From Nannobrachium achirus (Eukaryota > Chordata > Actinopteri > Myctophiformes > Myctophidae): a stretch of DNA of 64,000 nucleotides. Below are positions 23,730 to 35,269 of the stretch, piece by piece (the first letter of the stretch is position 1; every line of letters starts with the position of its first letter). The stretch is from positions 57,095,163 to 57,159,162 of the forward strand of contig OY997639.1 of assembly GCA_963921795.1 (NCBI GenBank). The letters are read 5' to 3'. Both the position numbers and the translations under genes were made by a program. The notes under the pieces are model-generated. The model was not told the DNA's origin and did not search any database. It saw nothing but the letters and a program-made list of their open reading frames with translations.

Positions 23730-24017
23730 GGGACGTGCAGAGAATGTTAGAGAGGCAGGGACTGACATTTCTAAAAGGGCCATTTAGTGAAAATATAGAA
23801 AATAGCTGACCTCCAAGCTCACAACGCGTCATGCTGCGACGCTTTGTGAGCTTGGAGGTCGGCTATTTTCTTTCAATTCTTGAAAAGAGGGCAATTCTTT
23901 CAACATAAGACGCTGCATTCAAGCTCAGGAGAGTTTGAACAAGGAGAAGGCACTTTTCACAGACGGATAAAAGGGCAGGGGCTCAATCCCCCTTTGATGT
24001 CTATGTGTGCACGTGCC
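23730..24017. mobile_element. MITE with CAGGGACGTGCA ends and central hairpin
   Basis: The ends CAGGGACGTGCA and TGCACGTGCCTG are inverted. The interior has the strong hairpin at 23,798-23,870 and a GGGGCTCAATCCCCCTTTGA segment near the right end. A second copy, split by a LINE, is at 27,222-28,557 in the opposite orientation. hAT-like by its CAG ends; no clear 8-bp duplication is visible. Confidence 0.6.
23798..23870. repeat. Hairpin family member
   Basis: GAAAATAGCTGACCTCCAAG with GCTCACAACGCGTC pairs with the following complement across a short loop, with two visible mismatches. In this variant CTCCAAG replaces CTACAAG on one arm and CTTGGAG replaces CTTGTAG on the other, so pairing is kept. 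Confidence 0.85.
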
Positions 24018-24232
24018 TGATGGCAACAGCCTCCTTGCTGCTTGGTCGGACTGCTGAACACAGCAGAGGCAGAAAACTGAAGAGTGGGATGCAGGCAGTT
24101 GGGCACCGAACTCACTGCAGGAGCTCCACTATATCTACAGTACAGTTACGAATGACGGGATATATGTCATCTTATCAATCATGACATTCCATAGACTGTA
24201 AAAAAACATGTGTTCATCCAATGCCTGCAAGT

Positions 24233-24234
<2 letters not shown>

Positions 24235-24298
<64 letters not shown>

Positions 24299-24308
24299 TT
24301 CTCTCTTT
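24235..24308. repeat. CT microsatellite
   Basis: About 30 CT units ending in CTTTCTCTCTTT. Confidence 0.95.
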
Positions 24309-25359
24309 GTCTGTCTGTCAGGAGGCAATATATATGCAGTTCAGGGGCATCATGCATGCAAGCCAAATTCCCAGGGGGCATCATTAGGGTGGGAAGCATG
24401 TAGGTGTCTCCCCAGAAAAAAGAAAGAAAAATAATGACGCAACTTTATGATGACATATGCTTGCATCTGCATGACATTTTACCTATTCAAAGACTTGAGG
24501 GATTCTTTTAAAACTTTAAAACAAATTACCGTATTATTATTATCATTTTGTTTGGTCGCTCAGCACTCTACCACTTTATATTAGGGTTAAATACTGTATA
24601 TTTTCAAGTATTTATGCTGTTAAGGTTATTCTTATGACACTCACTTTTCACTAGATTTGGCTGTCACCTTCTCAATCTTGTCTACTTCACCCAAAAAATG
24701 CTCATTAAATTCACAAAAACACCATATCCACAATGCAAATTAAATAAAAGATGTAAAACCACAGATGAAAGGAACCTGACAATATGTTAAGACTAGAGCT
24801 ATAACACAATGCATAGGATGCAGCATGAGTACAGCTGTGCGCTACATCACATAGCAGTATTTTTAAAGAATGAGGACATTTTCTTCTGCATCTTGTCCTG
24901 GAAATATCAAATGGAATTCACAATTTTGCTCTCCCTTTCAATGGTAATATATACCAACTCACTGACATACTGGACTTTCCTTTTTAATATTACATGACAT
25001 TACATGTATTTATGAATAACTGTTGTTTTATTATATATTTATTAACATGTAAAACATGATGATTGTGATCTGTCAGCACAAGTTCCGTACTAATGGATAT
25101 GTTCCTCTCTTCTGAGGCAATTGGGAGAGAGGGAAAAGTGCCAATGAAACCTATTCCCCTTCCAACTTCCAACAGACACAAAATACTATTTAATGCACCA
25201 CTGATGCATCGTATTGTAACATTTAAAATCGTTTATTTTACAGCATTGCGTGACATAGAATAATTATGCTACAGACAGACAGTAGTGACTTTAATCAGAC
25301 AAGGTTGGATTCCAACTGTATTGGTGCCAGGTTAAATGCTTTAAAGGTTGAACAGAGAA

Positions 25360-25784
25360 CTGTCATGGCCTGATACTCAGTCCTTGGACATCTTGTCTCT
25401 GTCTGTCTACGCTCGGTTTGACGCTGTGACATCACCCTCTGACATCACTGACATGTCAGGGGAACCACACTATCAGAATCCCCTTTATGCTCTTATATGG
25501 AGATCCCTGAAGTCAACAATATTACCGTAAGCCCATATCTAACAGGACTTCATATGGGAATGCCCATATATGGAGGCCACATGGGCCACATACCACTAAC
25601 AGGCCAAGACAAATGGCCAAGACAACTGAGTAAGCATGTTTGGGGTCTCATACCGGTATCTCCATATATACGGATCTCCATATATGGGTATCAGGGGTCT
25701 CCATTTATGGGTAACTGGTCCCATATACATCACTTGCCAGATGGCCAAGAAATGGCGTGCTCGCCCTTAGGCGTCTTACTGGTA
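25360..25784 (+). mobile_element. Helitron-like fragment with TATATGGAGATCCCTG repeats
   Basis: The body has repeated GACATCAC/GATGTCAG and CATATATGGAGATCCCTG motifs. It ends with the perfect stem CGCC-CTTA-GGCG (25,762-25,773) followed by TCTTACTGGTA. The same tail follows a different stem at 17,348, 18,183 and 39,248. Related sequence is at 34,380-34,760 and, inverted, at 14,635-14,755. The left boundary is not defined. Confidence 0.4.
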
Positions 25785-26144
25785 CTAGGAGGAAGTTCTT
25801 TTTCCAAAAAAGTGTACAGAAAATGTTAAACTTATGTTTTTATGTGGCCACACCCACCAGTTCATTAAGTATGCCTGGTCAAGTGGGTAGTGACCCAGCT
25901 GAAGTTAGCCACACCCACAGTGTTGGGTGTATGGTTAAAGCGGAGTGGATTGTGTTTTTCGATCGGGCCTTTTGACTCTGAGGCTTTCAGCTTTCAGGAA
26001 GAAACCAAAAATACACAGGGAAGGCATATTTGCACATTATAACCACATCTGGGGGCCTATTGTATGTGTCTATGGAGTAATGTTAACTCCATAGACACAT
26101 ACAAACCAGAAAAAGTACAAAACTATGGCACCACCTCTTAACTC

Positions 26145-26270
26145 GTGGCTTGCAGTGGCTCAGGAGGTAGAGCGGCAGCTTGCTAACTGGAAGGTTTCAA
26201 GTTTGATCCCAGGCTCGATCCCTCGAAGTGTCAAAGTGTTTGTTCAGCAATGTGTCCGTAATGAGCAGTT
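26145..26270 (+). mobile_element. tRNA-derived SINE-like fragment
   Basis: An A-box-like TGGCTCAGGAGGTAGAGCGG and a B-box-like GGTTTCAAGTTTGATCCC, spaced as in tRNA-derived repeats, are followed by GAAGTGTCAAAGTG, which resembles the post-tRNA part of common fish SINE-like repeats. The B box carries an extra base. It does not fold as a plausible tRNA. Confidence 0.4.
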
Positions 26271-26544
26271 TGATTGATTGATTGAGCGTTCTGCACGGCG
26301 GCTCGCTTACCTGAGCTTTTGGTGGCTCTGGTGGCTCAGACGGCTTGCCTCTGTCGTTTTGATTAGTTCCTAACTTAATATAAGGGGTTGTAGTCTGTTC
26401 TAACCAAGCGGGCCGGCTGTTCCGCCTCGCTGGTACAGACTGTTCTCACCAAGCGGACCACAGGGAAAAAAGGGTCTAACTAGGTTGCTATACCGAGCGT
26501 TCCTGTTAAATCTCTTGTCTGTCATCTGTCTGTAGCCATCAGCT

Positions 26545-27130
26545 ATGGCTGCAAGCCTGCGACCCATATATTTATTATTATTACCCGGCTTGTTTGGATG
26601 CGTGATTCTGATTGGTCGAGCGCTGAAATCAGCTGTGAATTATGAGCGTATAATGACCGCTCCGCTCTATAATTCACCGCTGTCTAATCAACGTCTCAGA
26701 GCAGCTGCTGCAGTCAAGCTGCACTGCGTGGATTTAGTGCCGTATCCAACACGTCTTCCATGTAAACAAACACCCAGCGTCATTTACAACCAAACGTTGC
26801 CCTGAAGAATGTTTTAAAAAACATTTGAGGCGAGAAATAGACGACGCAGTAACAGAAAATGGATTCTATTTGACCAGCACTTCCTTGTTTTCCAAGGCGA
26901 CCGTGTTACGCTGGGGGGACGCACTTTCAGCCGTCTGTAAACAAGGAAATACTTTGTTTTGTTTTTAGTTTTGAGTCAAATTATTAATTTTATTTAGTAG
27001 TCGGGTAATAAGCGAGGTTGATATGCCACCTCCGCTTCGTGTCGGTGGCATATCAACCTGTCGGGCTCCTATCACTCGATAATGACTGCTGAGCGAGATG
27101 TTATCCCTTGCATAATGATGTCCCTATATG
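26545..27130. mobile_element. Unclassified miniature DNA element with perfect 16-bp hairpin
   Basis: The GATTCTGATTGGTCGAGCGC segment is followed by about 450 bp without a credible gene and then by AGGTTGATATGCCACC (27,015-27,030) and its perfect complement (27,044-27,059) around a 13-base loop. The hairpin and palindromic style suggest a non-autonomous element. The 86-residue frame from 26,545 has no recognisable domain. Confidence 0.3.
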
Positions 27131-27221
27131 ACGCAGTTTTAGCCAGGCTTTATGTGGGAACTTCTCTACAGTACTACTGTACGTGATGTTATGCATGTTA
27201 TGCATAATGCATAACATGCAG

Positions 27222-28557
27222 GCACGTGCACACATAGACATCAAAGGGGGCTTGAGCCCCTGCTCTTTTATCCGCCTGTAAAAAGGGCCCTCTCCAGACC
27301 ATGAATGCAGTTATTACTATGCCATACCCGAATGCAGCGTTCAAGAGAATTGCCTTGTCCAAACTCTCCTGAACTTGAATGCAATTCAATTCAATTCAAT
27401 TAAAGAGCTTTATTGGCATGAGAAAACACGATTACATTGCCAAAGCAAGTTTCAAAACATAATCAAAACTGTTGAAAATGGGGAACTTATACAGTTGGAG
27501 GGGGTACAGCATTGTGTAAACAGAGCTATGTCACATTTTGCCCTTATGTACAGGCTATGAAGCTTTTTGGAACAAATATCAGCATTTATTTTTTCTCAAT
27601 ACGATTTCAATAGGAAAAAATAAAACGTGTTTAAAGGTGGAAGCTCTGTTTGTACTGTATGTGCAGTAGGACTGGATGCCGTTCAATGGTTTGTAGACCT
27701 TAGGATGGTTGTATTACATTCTCTATAGCCTTCTTTTATCGCAACAGTTCAGACATCTTGCTGCTGTGTTCGCACTGGTTATATTTCTCCCAGTATGGGA
27801 GTTTTTTGTCATTGGTCATGTATACAAACTCACTTTGGGTGTACGTAATCTGTGGGAAGTATGTGTCTCTGATGTCTTGGTATAGTGGGCAGGTGGTTAG
27901 AAAGTGTAGCTCTGTTTCCACCACATTTAGTGTGCAGTGGGTGCATATCCTGTCTTCCCTTGGGAGCGGGGTCTGTCTGTGGCGGCCTTTCTCTATTGCA
28001 AGGCTTTCTCTATTGCAAGGTACAGACTCGCTGAGTCTGTACCTAGTCAAGGCTTTCCTAAGTTTTGGGACGTTTACTGTGCTCAGATATTCTGCTAATG
28101 TTATTCTCTTTTTAGTGCCAGTCCAGATAGCATTCCACTTTGCTTTGGTTTTGGTTGGCTCTTTCCAGTATGTTAGGTAGCTTTCTTTTCGTTTTCTTAT
28201 AATCTGGTTTGGTCCAAAGTGTTTTCCGTTTGGTAGTTGTGCTTCTGTTTGTGCACAGAGTCCCTGGGCCAGCTGCTGAGGGGGCAACCCTGTAGGTTTT
28301 TACTATGGTTGAGTGCTATGTTATGGAGCGTGTCTGGATTGCTTTCTTTTAGGTGATTATAGAGTCTCGGTTTGGTGTTTGTCCCATTTTTCAAAATCTT
28401 GGTTGGCAAGGGGACCCCTGATCTCGCAGCCAACTTATGTTGAAGAAAAAAAAATAGCCAACCTCCAAGCTCACAACGCATCGATATTTTCACCAAAAGG
28501 CCCTTTTAGAAATGTCAGCCCCTGCCTCTCTAACATTCTCTGCACGTCCCTGATAAC
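27222..28557. mobile_element. MITE (CAGGGACGTGCA family) split by a LINE
   Basis: The right end (GCAGGCACGTGCACACATAG, from 27,221) and the left end (GCACGTCCCTG, to 28,557) of the element seen intact at 23,730-24,017 occur here inverted. They are separated by about 1.06 kb of LINE sequence (27,378-28,437). One half of the hairpin survives at 28,450-28,487. The break falls between TTGAATGC and TTATGTTGAA of the intact element. Confidence 0.7.
27378..28437 (-). mobile_element. 5'-truncated LINE inserted in MITE, minus strand
   Basis: A minus-strand frame (28,287 to 27,736) encodes 183 residues resembling the C-terminal tail of fish LINE polyproteins: RKALTRYRLSES, then a CX2C-X9-HX4C knuckle (CTHCTLNVVETELHFLTTC) followed by PLYQDIR. 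Reverse transcriptase motifs are absent. The 3' end is an (AATTC)n tract at 27,378-27,402, as expected for a LINE tail read on the minus strand. It is dead by truncation. It postdates the MITE it interrupts. Confidence 0.7.
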
Positions 28558-29581
28558 ATGCACTACATTCCTCCTGACAAACTTCTGCTTTTGACATCTT
28601 CGGCCACATTCAAAGCTTTCACCAGATGGGAATAATATCTATGGGAACATAGGCTCAACCGCTCAAGGGATATGTTGTCAGAAAATCAAGGCGAGGGGTG
28701 GAAATGATTTCCTGTAGAACAGTGCCAGGTCAACAACAGACACATTCCATACAGTAAACTCTTCTCTGAGCTTTTACACACAAGCTGTGTTTTCAAAAGC
28801 AGACTGATAAATGGAATAGAAGACTGATTTTGTGGTTTCCACAAATGATTACTGTGGCCTGGTTGAGTCTTAATGTATTTGTCCTGCTGGGGACTGATAA
28901 GTATGAAAAGCGACTGGTGTCATATCACATTGTCTAACCAACACATAACAACCAACGGGGTCAGTGGATACTGTGACAAGGCCAATCTAATATTACATGG
29001 AGGAAATACAGCAATATCACAACAGTGAAAATGTCTTTGATTGGGGGGTATATTCGGCAGAAGTAGCTGAGATAGAAGTTCACAATGTGTTGCAATGCAC
29101 CTCGTTGTGAGCATGCAGATTGGCTATTTCTGGCGAAGTAATTTGGTGAGAGCAGACCAAGTACAGAGAGAGCCAACTCAGGTCCGTTTCAGAACCTTAA
29201 AGTGGTTAAAAGAGACATTACAAAGAAAGAAAGAAATATACCGGTATCTTTCTTTGCAACCTCTCCAACAAATAATAAGGGATCGATAAGGGAACAATAT
29301 AGCATCTCTAAGCATTTCAAGCCATAGCTGGTATACTGTATATACTGTAGCTGTCCTTATAAGTAGGCTAATTATTAAAAGTTAAATGTTACCGGACAGT
29401 AATTATAACTTTGTTTGATTGCGGCATGTAATCAAATCAGGCCTTTTTAAAGGTCACATTGACTATTAGTTCTCGCACCTTTACCTGTTATTGTTCACAG
29501 CTTCTCATGAAGTGGCCACTCTTGTATAACCTCCCCTCTTCATTAAACTATCACAATGACATCTAAATCAGGCTGAAACAC

Positions 29582-29782
29582 TTGAATTTCCTTTTTTTAC
29601 AGTTAGTGAAAGAACAAATGGATATTTTAGCACAAACATTAAACAGTAGGCGTCAGGACATCAGGACATCACGACAGGAGTTCAAGTGCACCAGTTGCCC
29701 GAAAATCTGCCTGTCAAAGATCGGCTTATATTCACATCAACGTGCCTGCCTCAAAGCAAAGCAAAAGGACCCCAAACTCTAA
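29582..29782 (+). pseudogene. LINE-like C-terminal C2H2 fragment
   Basis: The frame ends FKCTSCPKICLSKIGLYSHQRACLK and a short basic tail before the stop. This resembles the single zinc-finger tail found at the C-terminus of several fish non-LTR retrotransposons. No polymerase sequence precedes it. It is followed by a GT microsatellite. A true host exon is an alternative, because TTTTTTTACAG precedes the segment. Confidence 0.35.
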
Positions 29783-29825
29783 ACTCCTCCAATGATCTTC
29801 TTCGCTTCAAGCGAAGAACCAGCGA

Positions 29826-29827
<2 letters not shown>

Positions 29828-29875
<48 letters not shown>

Positions 29876-29925
29876 GTGCGTGTGCGTGTGCATGTGCATG
29901 TGCATGTGCATGTGCATGTTTGTGA
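29828..29925. repeat. GT and CATGTG microsatellite
   Basis: About 21 GT units, then GCGTGT variants and about five GTGCAT units. Confidence 0.95.
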
Positions 29926-29999
29926 GTGCGAGCATGCGAGCGACGTGCCTGCGTGCGCGCGTGCCTGCGTACCTGCCTGCGTCATGCTGAAAAATCATG

Positions 30000-31480
30000 A
30001 GAAAAATATTGATCTGCCTTTATTTATATTTGCCTAATCTCTCGATGACAGATTCAGAGCTCTGCAGTTGAATCTGTTGGCAACTGCCATTACAACGTGT
30101 TGTGTTGTTGTTATTAGGAATTAAAACAAAGGAGCACCACCGGAAGAGGAGGGCTGCAAATTCAAATGGTTTTTCCCCTTCCCCAGATTGATATCTAACT
30201 AACTCTACTCTGCTAACACTGCATATTCACCCTGCCTTATTGCCTATGTGTGACATTTTGACAAAATCTGAAGGAGTAACGTAAAACAATGTGGTATAAG
30301 GCATGAAATGTGAAAAATGCAGGGCAAAGGTTTTTCCTTGGCCTCTAGAGAGTGTGCATACACAGTTAGTATTATTTTCTCATAATATTTCATGTTGTTG
30401 AAATGCACTTAAATGTATGCATCATGCACTGTACATCATTTTATTTTAGTTTTTTTCTACAATGGCATTTTAGAACAGGCAATAAGATCTAGTTAACAAT
30501 AATATCAGGAAGTCATTGTTACAGATTTTTTAAGGGACCTGTCACCCATGGTATTATAAATCTCTCTCCCCCTAGTGATACTAATTGCCGCGTATACAAA
30601 TCATCGGATTACTTAGAAAGTCCAATATATCTCATAGCTGTCAAATCAGGTCTGGACAGGCTTTAAGAATTATGATCCACTGATTTCCGCAAGGCTCACA
30701 TGTTTATTTTGAACATTACATAATACATAATAAAGAGGCTGCTTAAAACTGGAACGACGCGATGGCCTTTCTTTTTTATGTTATTATCCCTGTCATACTG
30801 CAGCTAAAAGTAGATTTGGACACTGTCCATCTCTGCATGGATGTTTTTAATGCACATCAAAGTCAAGAAAGACCTTGAAACAACTGTGAGCCTAAACTCC
30901 TCTGAGTGTAATGTTTTCCCTCACTTCATTGCATTCAGTCTGAGTACTAGACATACTGTAATGATTAGTAAAGGTTGCATAAAAGATGGTTTAGTGTTTC
31001 CATGGCTGAAATCCTTCAGGCAGTTTAGATTAGCACACATGTCACATCTGAATGCACAGCTCAAGCTAAAGTTGAGCTGCGCCTTTGGAAACTGTCCTTT
31101 GTCTCTGGGGTGGCAGTCAAAAAGTCACTAACCAGCAGGGAGGGACTCAGGCACACAGAAATGAGGAGATCAGATAGAGGTCTGGATTGCAGATGAAATA
31201 TTTAATTTAAGGATCCAGGGCTGAACAGAGTACAGAGGCAAACTTTTCAGTCGACGCACTGATGATACTAGTCCCTGTGTGGATTGAGCAAGTCCCTCCC
31301 TGCTTTTTTTATTATTTTTTTAGAAGCAGAGCTTGAATAGGCCTACAGATTTGTTTTTGTCAGTTTGTTCCAAACAGAAACGGATAACTGACCACAAACA
31401 GACAAGCATTGCAGTGGAAGGAACCCCGAATATGCAAATAAATTTAACCTGTTCTTCAACAGGTTCGATCTCATACTGTA
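30000..31480. other. No gene recognised
   Basis: Only short frames without motifs are seen. The 96-residue frame at 30,841-31,131 has no recognisable domain and no clear splice context. Confidence 0.4.
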
Positions 31481-31616
31481 TATGAGTTCGGCAGCGTTGC
31501 CCGGGTCTTCATTCTTTAGCACTAGTGTCCTTATTCAACCCTTCCCCCTCCAAGCACACATCCATACCTCTCCTCTACCAAGTAGCCGGGGATCCAGTCC
31601 CTCAAAATGGGAGGGG

Positions 31617-32281
31617 ACCTGTGATGTTCTGCCGCACTTTTTATTTCTGTTTTATCTATTAGTTTGGTCACTAAGGTCCACAGAATGAGAGGCCTGCTCT
31701 GCCGGAAACATCGCGAAAAAAAGTTATGGCCATTTGTATATTCACTGTCCCATTGACTCCACTACACAGGAAAGGAAATATATTATAAACAAGAAAAAAT
31801 CTGCTTTAAGTAGCACGTGAGGGGTCAAAATGGAGGGTTTTCATGATTCTGAATCCATTGCAAGCATTTGTTTTGCACAAAAAACATTCCTTGGGCTAGA
31901 AAACAAACCAACAAAAGTGTCAAAAGTGATGACTCATCACTGTGATGACTGTGAAAAGTGATGACTCATCACTTTTCACACTTTTGTTGGTTAGTTTTCT
32001 TGCCCAAGGAATGTTTTTTGTGCAAAACAAATGCTTGCAATGGATTCACAATCATGAAAACTCTCCAGTTTGACCCCTCACACGCTACTTAAAGCAGAAT
32101 CTTTCTTTTTTATAATATATTTCCTTTCCTGTGTAGTGGAGTCAATGGGACAGTGAATATACAAATGGCCATAACTTTTTTTCGCGATGTTTCCGGCAGA
32201 GCAGGCCTCTCATTCTGTGGACCTTAATGACCAAACTAATAGATAAAACAGAAATAAAAAGTGCGGCAGAACATCACAGGT
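31617..32281. mobile_element. 665-bp foldback element, near-perfect palindrome
   Basis: ACCTGTGATGTTCTGCCGC at the left is mirrored by the complement ending at 32,281. The arms of about 330 bp pair nearly throughout, around a centre near 31,949 that itself contains repeated GTGATGACTCATCAC palindromes (AP-1-like TGACTCA cores). There is no open frame. Superfamily unknown; no clear target duplication is seen. Confidence 0.75.
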
Positions 32282-32289
32282 TCAACCCT

Positions 32290-34079
32290 ATTCCTTGAGC
32301 TTTAGGGCATGTGGATCCCCGACTAAAGCTGCTGAGGTAATCTAGTTCTGTATAGTGAAACAGATAAAAATGGAGGTGGCTGTGCGCTCGTGGAAGCGGG
32401 AATGAGGAAGGTGGATGCTATCCCAATTAACCCCTTCCGTCACCTCTAGTACAATCGGGCAAGCCATCGTCAAAGAAATGGGAACGCCCACTCGGTCTGT
32501 ACCTCAGAAGCGTAAGCTATCATGACTCTGTCTTGAGAGAATGCCTCTAGTATGATGGATGAGGACATTGAGGAGCACTTTCAGCCACAGACTCATTCTC
32601 CCCCGGAACAAGACAGAGCAACATCAAGCTCCACCATCAAACCCACATGCATATATTCCTGCTGGTACGACTTAACAACAACTACAGAAAGGAATAGATC
32701 TTCTTAAATTCACTGCACACATCCATTCAGAATCATTTATGACGTTTTAGTAAACATTATAAGAGTTAGAGTAGTAATAACATTGTTAAGCTTATAGCAA
32801 GTGCTATCTTGACTGCATCACAATGCATGATAATAATCTGCTTTAAGTAACCTAAAGTGTTGCCAGATTAATTTATTATAGTAGCCTCAGTGCCAATTTC
32901 ACTTTGAGAATGTTGAGTGCTGATTGTTTACATTTTACTGACTTGAACAGCACTGATTACAAGCACATATTATTGCAGTTATTGCTCCCAGTCAAATGAG
33001 AATTATTGACTGCTATATTTATTATTATCTCAGCATTGATAATTAGGCCTATATATATCATATCATAATTGAATGAGAATTACAGCTTTTGTTACAAATG
33101 TGACACCAGAAGTGGCATAGTAATCCTGATGACATTGCGCGAAATTTAAGCTACCGGTGAACGATTATATAAAACATAACTTTGGAAAGATAAAAGAAGT
33201 AATTGAAGAAGTAACATGATATGACTTTAAGTTACTTGGGAGAGTTAAGGGCAAGCTGTGATTTTAGGAGACATGATGAGACACTGCAGCAGGATGTATC
33301 ATTGTCGTGAGCTCTCTTGTAGTCTGCTGTGTCGTGTCTGAGAAGACGATGAGATATTGAGATTAATTCCCTGACGCTCTCCCTCCCTCTCTCTCACTCT
33401 CTCGCTCTCTCCTGTTGAAAGATTATGGCATAGCTCAAATATTTACTTTTATTTCACTTCCTAAGATCTTGTGGAACAGTGAAGAAGGTTATTCAAATAT
33501 TTAAAAGAGTGTTTAAATACCCTTCAGTCTTTTATTCCCTGGAGAAGTAGCTGTGTGTGAAAAAGTTCTTGCAGTACTTAAAATATATTGGTCCGCTATA
33601 TGCATAGTCACTGTGTCATCTAATTATGATTATGCACTATATTTTACAGGTCAAAATCAGAATAAACTCTATTGTCACATCACAGGTTTACAGATGTAAA
33701 GAAGTGCTACAGTAAACACGTGGCATAAACCAGAAGGTGTATGAGGTTAGAGCATAAGTTGCAAGCTTTGGTAGGTCCACATTAGCAGCATGTATGTACA
33801 TGAGATTAGACATTAAGGTGCAAAAGAGTACCAAGGCATTGTCAGGTTCATATAGAATATAAGGTAAATGGAAGCCGGTAACTGCATTTCAAAGATTCAT
33901 TAATTAACACAGTCCAGCAAACCTCAAATGAGTGAAAGTTCAAAGAATAGAACAGTGAAGTCATGACGTGACTCGCTCATCCCCCGGTTCCACGGAAGTA
34001 ATTCTCTATGGAGAATAACATTGGGTCATCTTAAATTGTCTCATATAAGCATTGTGGTCCAAAAATAAACAACCCAGCT
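32290..34079. other. No gene recognised; possible reversed LINE tail near 33,650
   Basis: AATCAGAATAAACTCTATTG near 33,657 resembles the reverse complement of fish LINE 3' ends. The rest is AT-rich DNA without motifs, running into the assembly gap. Confidence 0.3.
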
Positions 34080-34279
34080 NNNNNNNNNNNNNNNNNNNNN
34101 NNNNNNNNNNNNNNNNNNNNNNNNNNNNNNNNNNNNNNNNNNNNNNNNNNNNNNNNNNNNNNNNNNNNNNNNNNNNNNNNNNNNNNNNNNNNNNNNNNNN
34201 NNNNNNNNNNNNNNNNNNNNNNNNNNNNNNNNNNNNNNNNNNNNNNNNNNNNNNNNNNNNNNNNNNNNNNNNNNNNNNN
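34080..34279. other. Assembly gap (200 N)
   Basis: Exactly 200 undetermined bases, a conventional gap length, so the true distance is unknown. Confidence 0.99.
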
Positions 34280-34379
34280 GTGTGCCAGCTGGGAAACGGT
34301 CTTTGCGATATTGTCGGCTAGGTTGCAGTTTACCATGAGAAACGTCCGCGTCTGTCCGTGTACATTTTACGGTCTATGG

Positions 34380-34760
34380 GTTTGCCGCTCTGACATCATG
34401 CTCTGATGTCACTGTGATGTCAGGGGAACCACTCTACCAGAATGGGTTTGTTTGTCGCTCTGACATCACGTCACATCACTGTGATGTCACACTAACAGAA
34501 TCCCTTTTATGCCCATATATGGAGTTCCCTGATGTCATCAATATTAATGATGCCCTGTTAGAGAGATCCCTGTAATTCTAGGGGGAACAAATACCTTTTA
34601 TTCCCATATATGGAGATATGGAGATCCCTGTGATGCCAGGGGAACAAATCCCTTTTATGCCCATATATGGAGATCCCTTATGTCCACATCCCTGATGTCC
34701 ACATCACTGTGGCACTTTGGGGCGAGGTAGCTTGTCGCCCTGAGGCGTCTTAGTATTGAA
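34380..34760 (+). mobile_element. Helitron-like fragment, second TATATGGAGATCCC copy
   Basis: It shares GACATCAC, TGATGTCAGGGGAACCAC and CCCATATATGGAGATCCCT blocks with 25,360-25,784. It ends with the stem CGCC-CTGA-GGCG (34,736-34,747) and TCTTA. The terminal CTGG is mutated (TCTTAGTATTG). Confidence 0.4.
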
Positions 34761-35214
34761 TGCACACATACTGACATACTGTGTCAGACTCATGTGGTCT
34801 ATGACGTCAGACATCTATGATGTCAGTCATCTCCATATTTGGGAAAAGTTAAATCTTTGCATTTTCCCATTCAAGTCAATGGAGACAACTAATTCACAAA
34901 AAAATAATATGAATTAAACTATATAAAGTAAGAAATGCAAGAAGGCATGTTCCCGATGAAGCCGGTCCATGCTACCAGAATTGTGGGAGGAGTAGCACGG
35001 TAAAATAAAGTTTATCCGGAAAGAAAGAAATAATGTATAATGTACATGTGATGTGATTGTCAGACTCATGGCCATAACAAGCCTGGAAGATGACATATAT
35101 GACTTATTTATTTCTGACCAGTGGTGTGCCAGAGGTTATTAAAGCCATAATTGCAAACAGTGGCGTATCCAGCACTCCACAGTTGGGGGGGACATATTTT
35201 GACCAGCCCACATT

Positions 35215-35269
35215 GGCCGTGCGCGAAGCGCACGGCCCGGCGATTCGGCCGCGCACGAAGCGCGCGGCC
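35215..35269. repeat. Twin GC-rich hairpins with GAA loops
   Basis: GGCCGTGCGCGAAGCGCACG, closed by GCC at 35,235-35,237, is a perfect 10-bp stem with a GAA loop. At 35,247-35,269 a second stem of similar size has different bases and one A-C mismatch. They stand nine bases apart in otherwise AT-rich DNA. Confidence 0.7.

Noticed and set aside
26145..26270. Functional tRNA gene
   Set aside because: A and B boxes are recognisable but the B box has an insertion and no cloverleaf with proper acceptor stem forms; a SINE-like remnant fits better.
29582..29600. Splice acceptor before a host zinc-finger exon
   Set aside because: A pyrimidine tract and CAG are present, but the short C2H2 tail ending in a stop looks like a LINE C-terminus; kept only as a low-confidence alternative.
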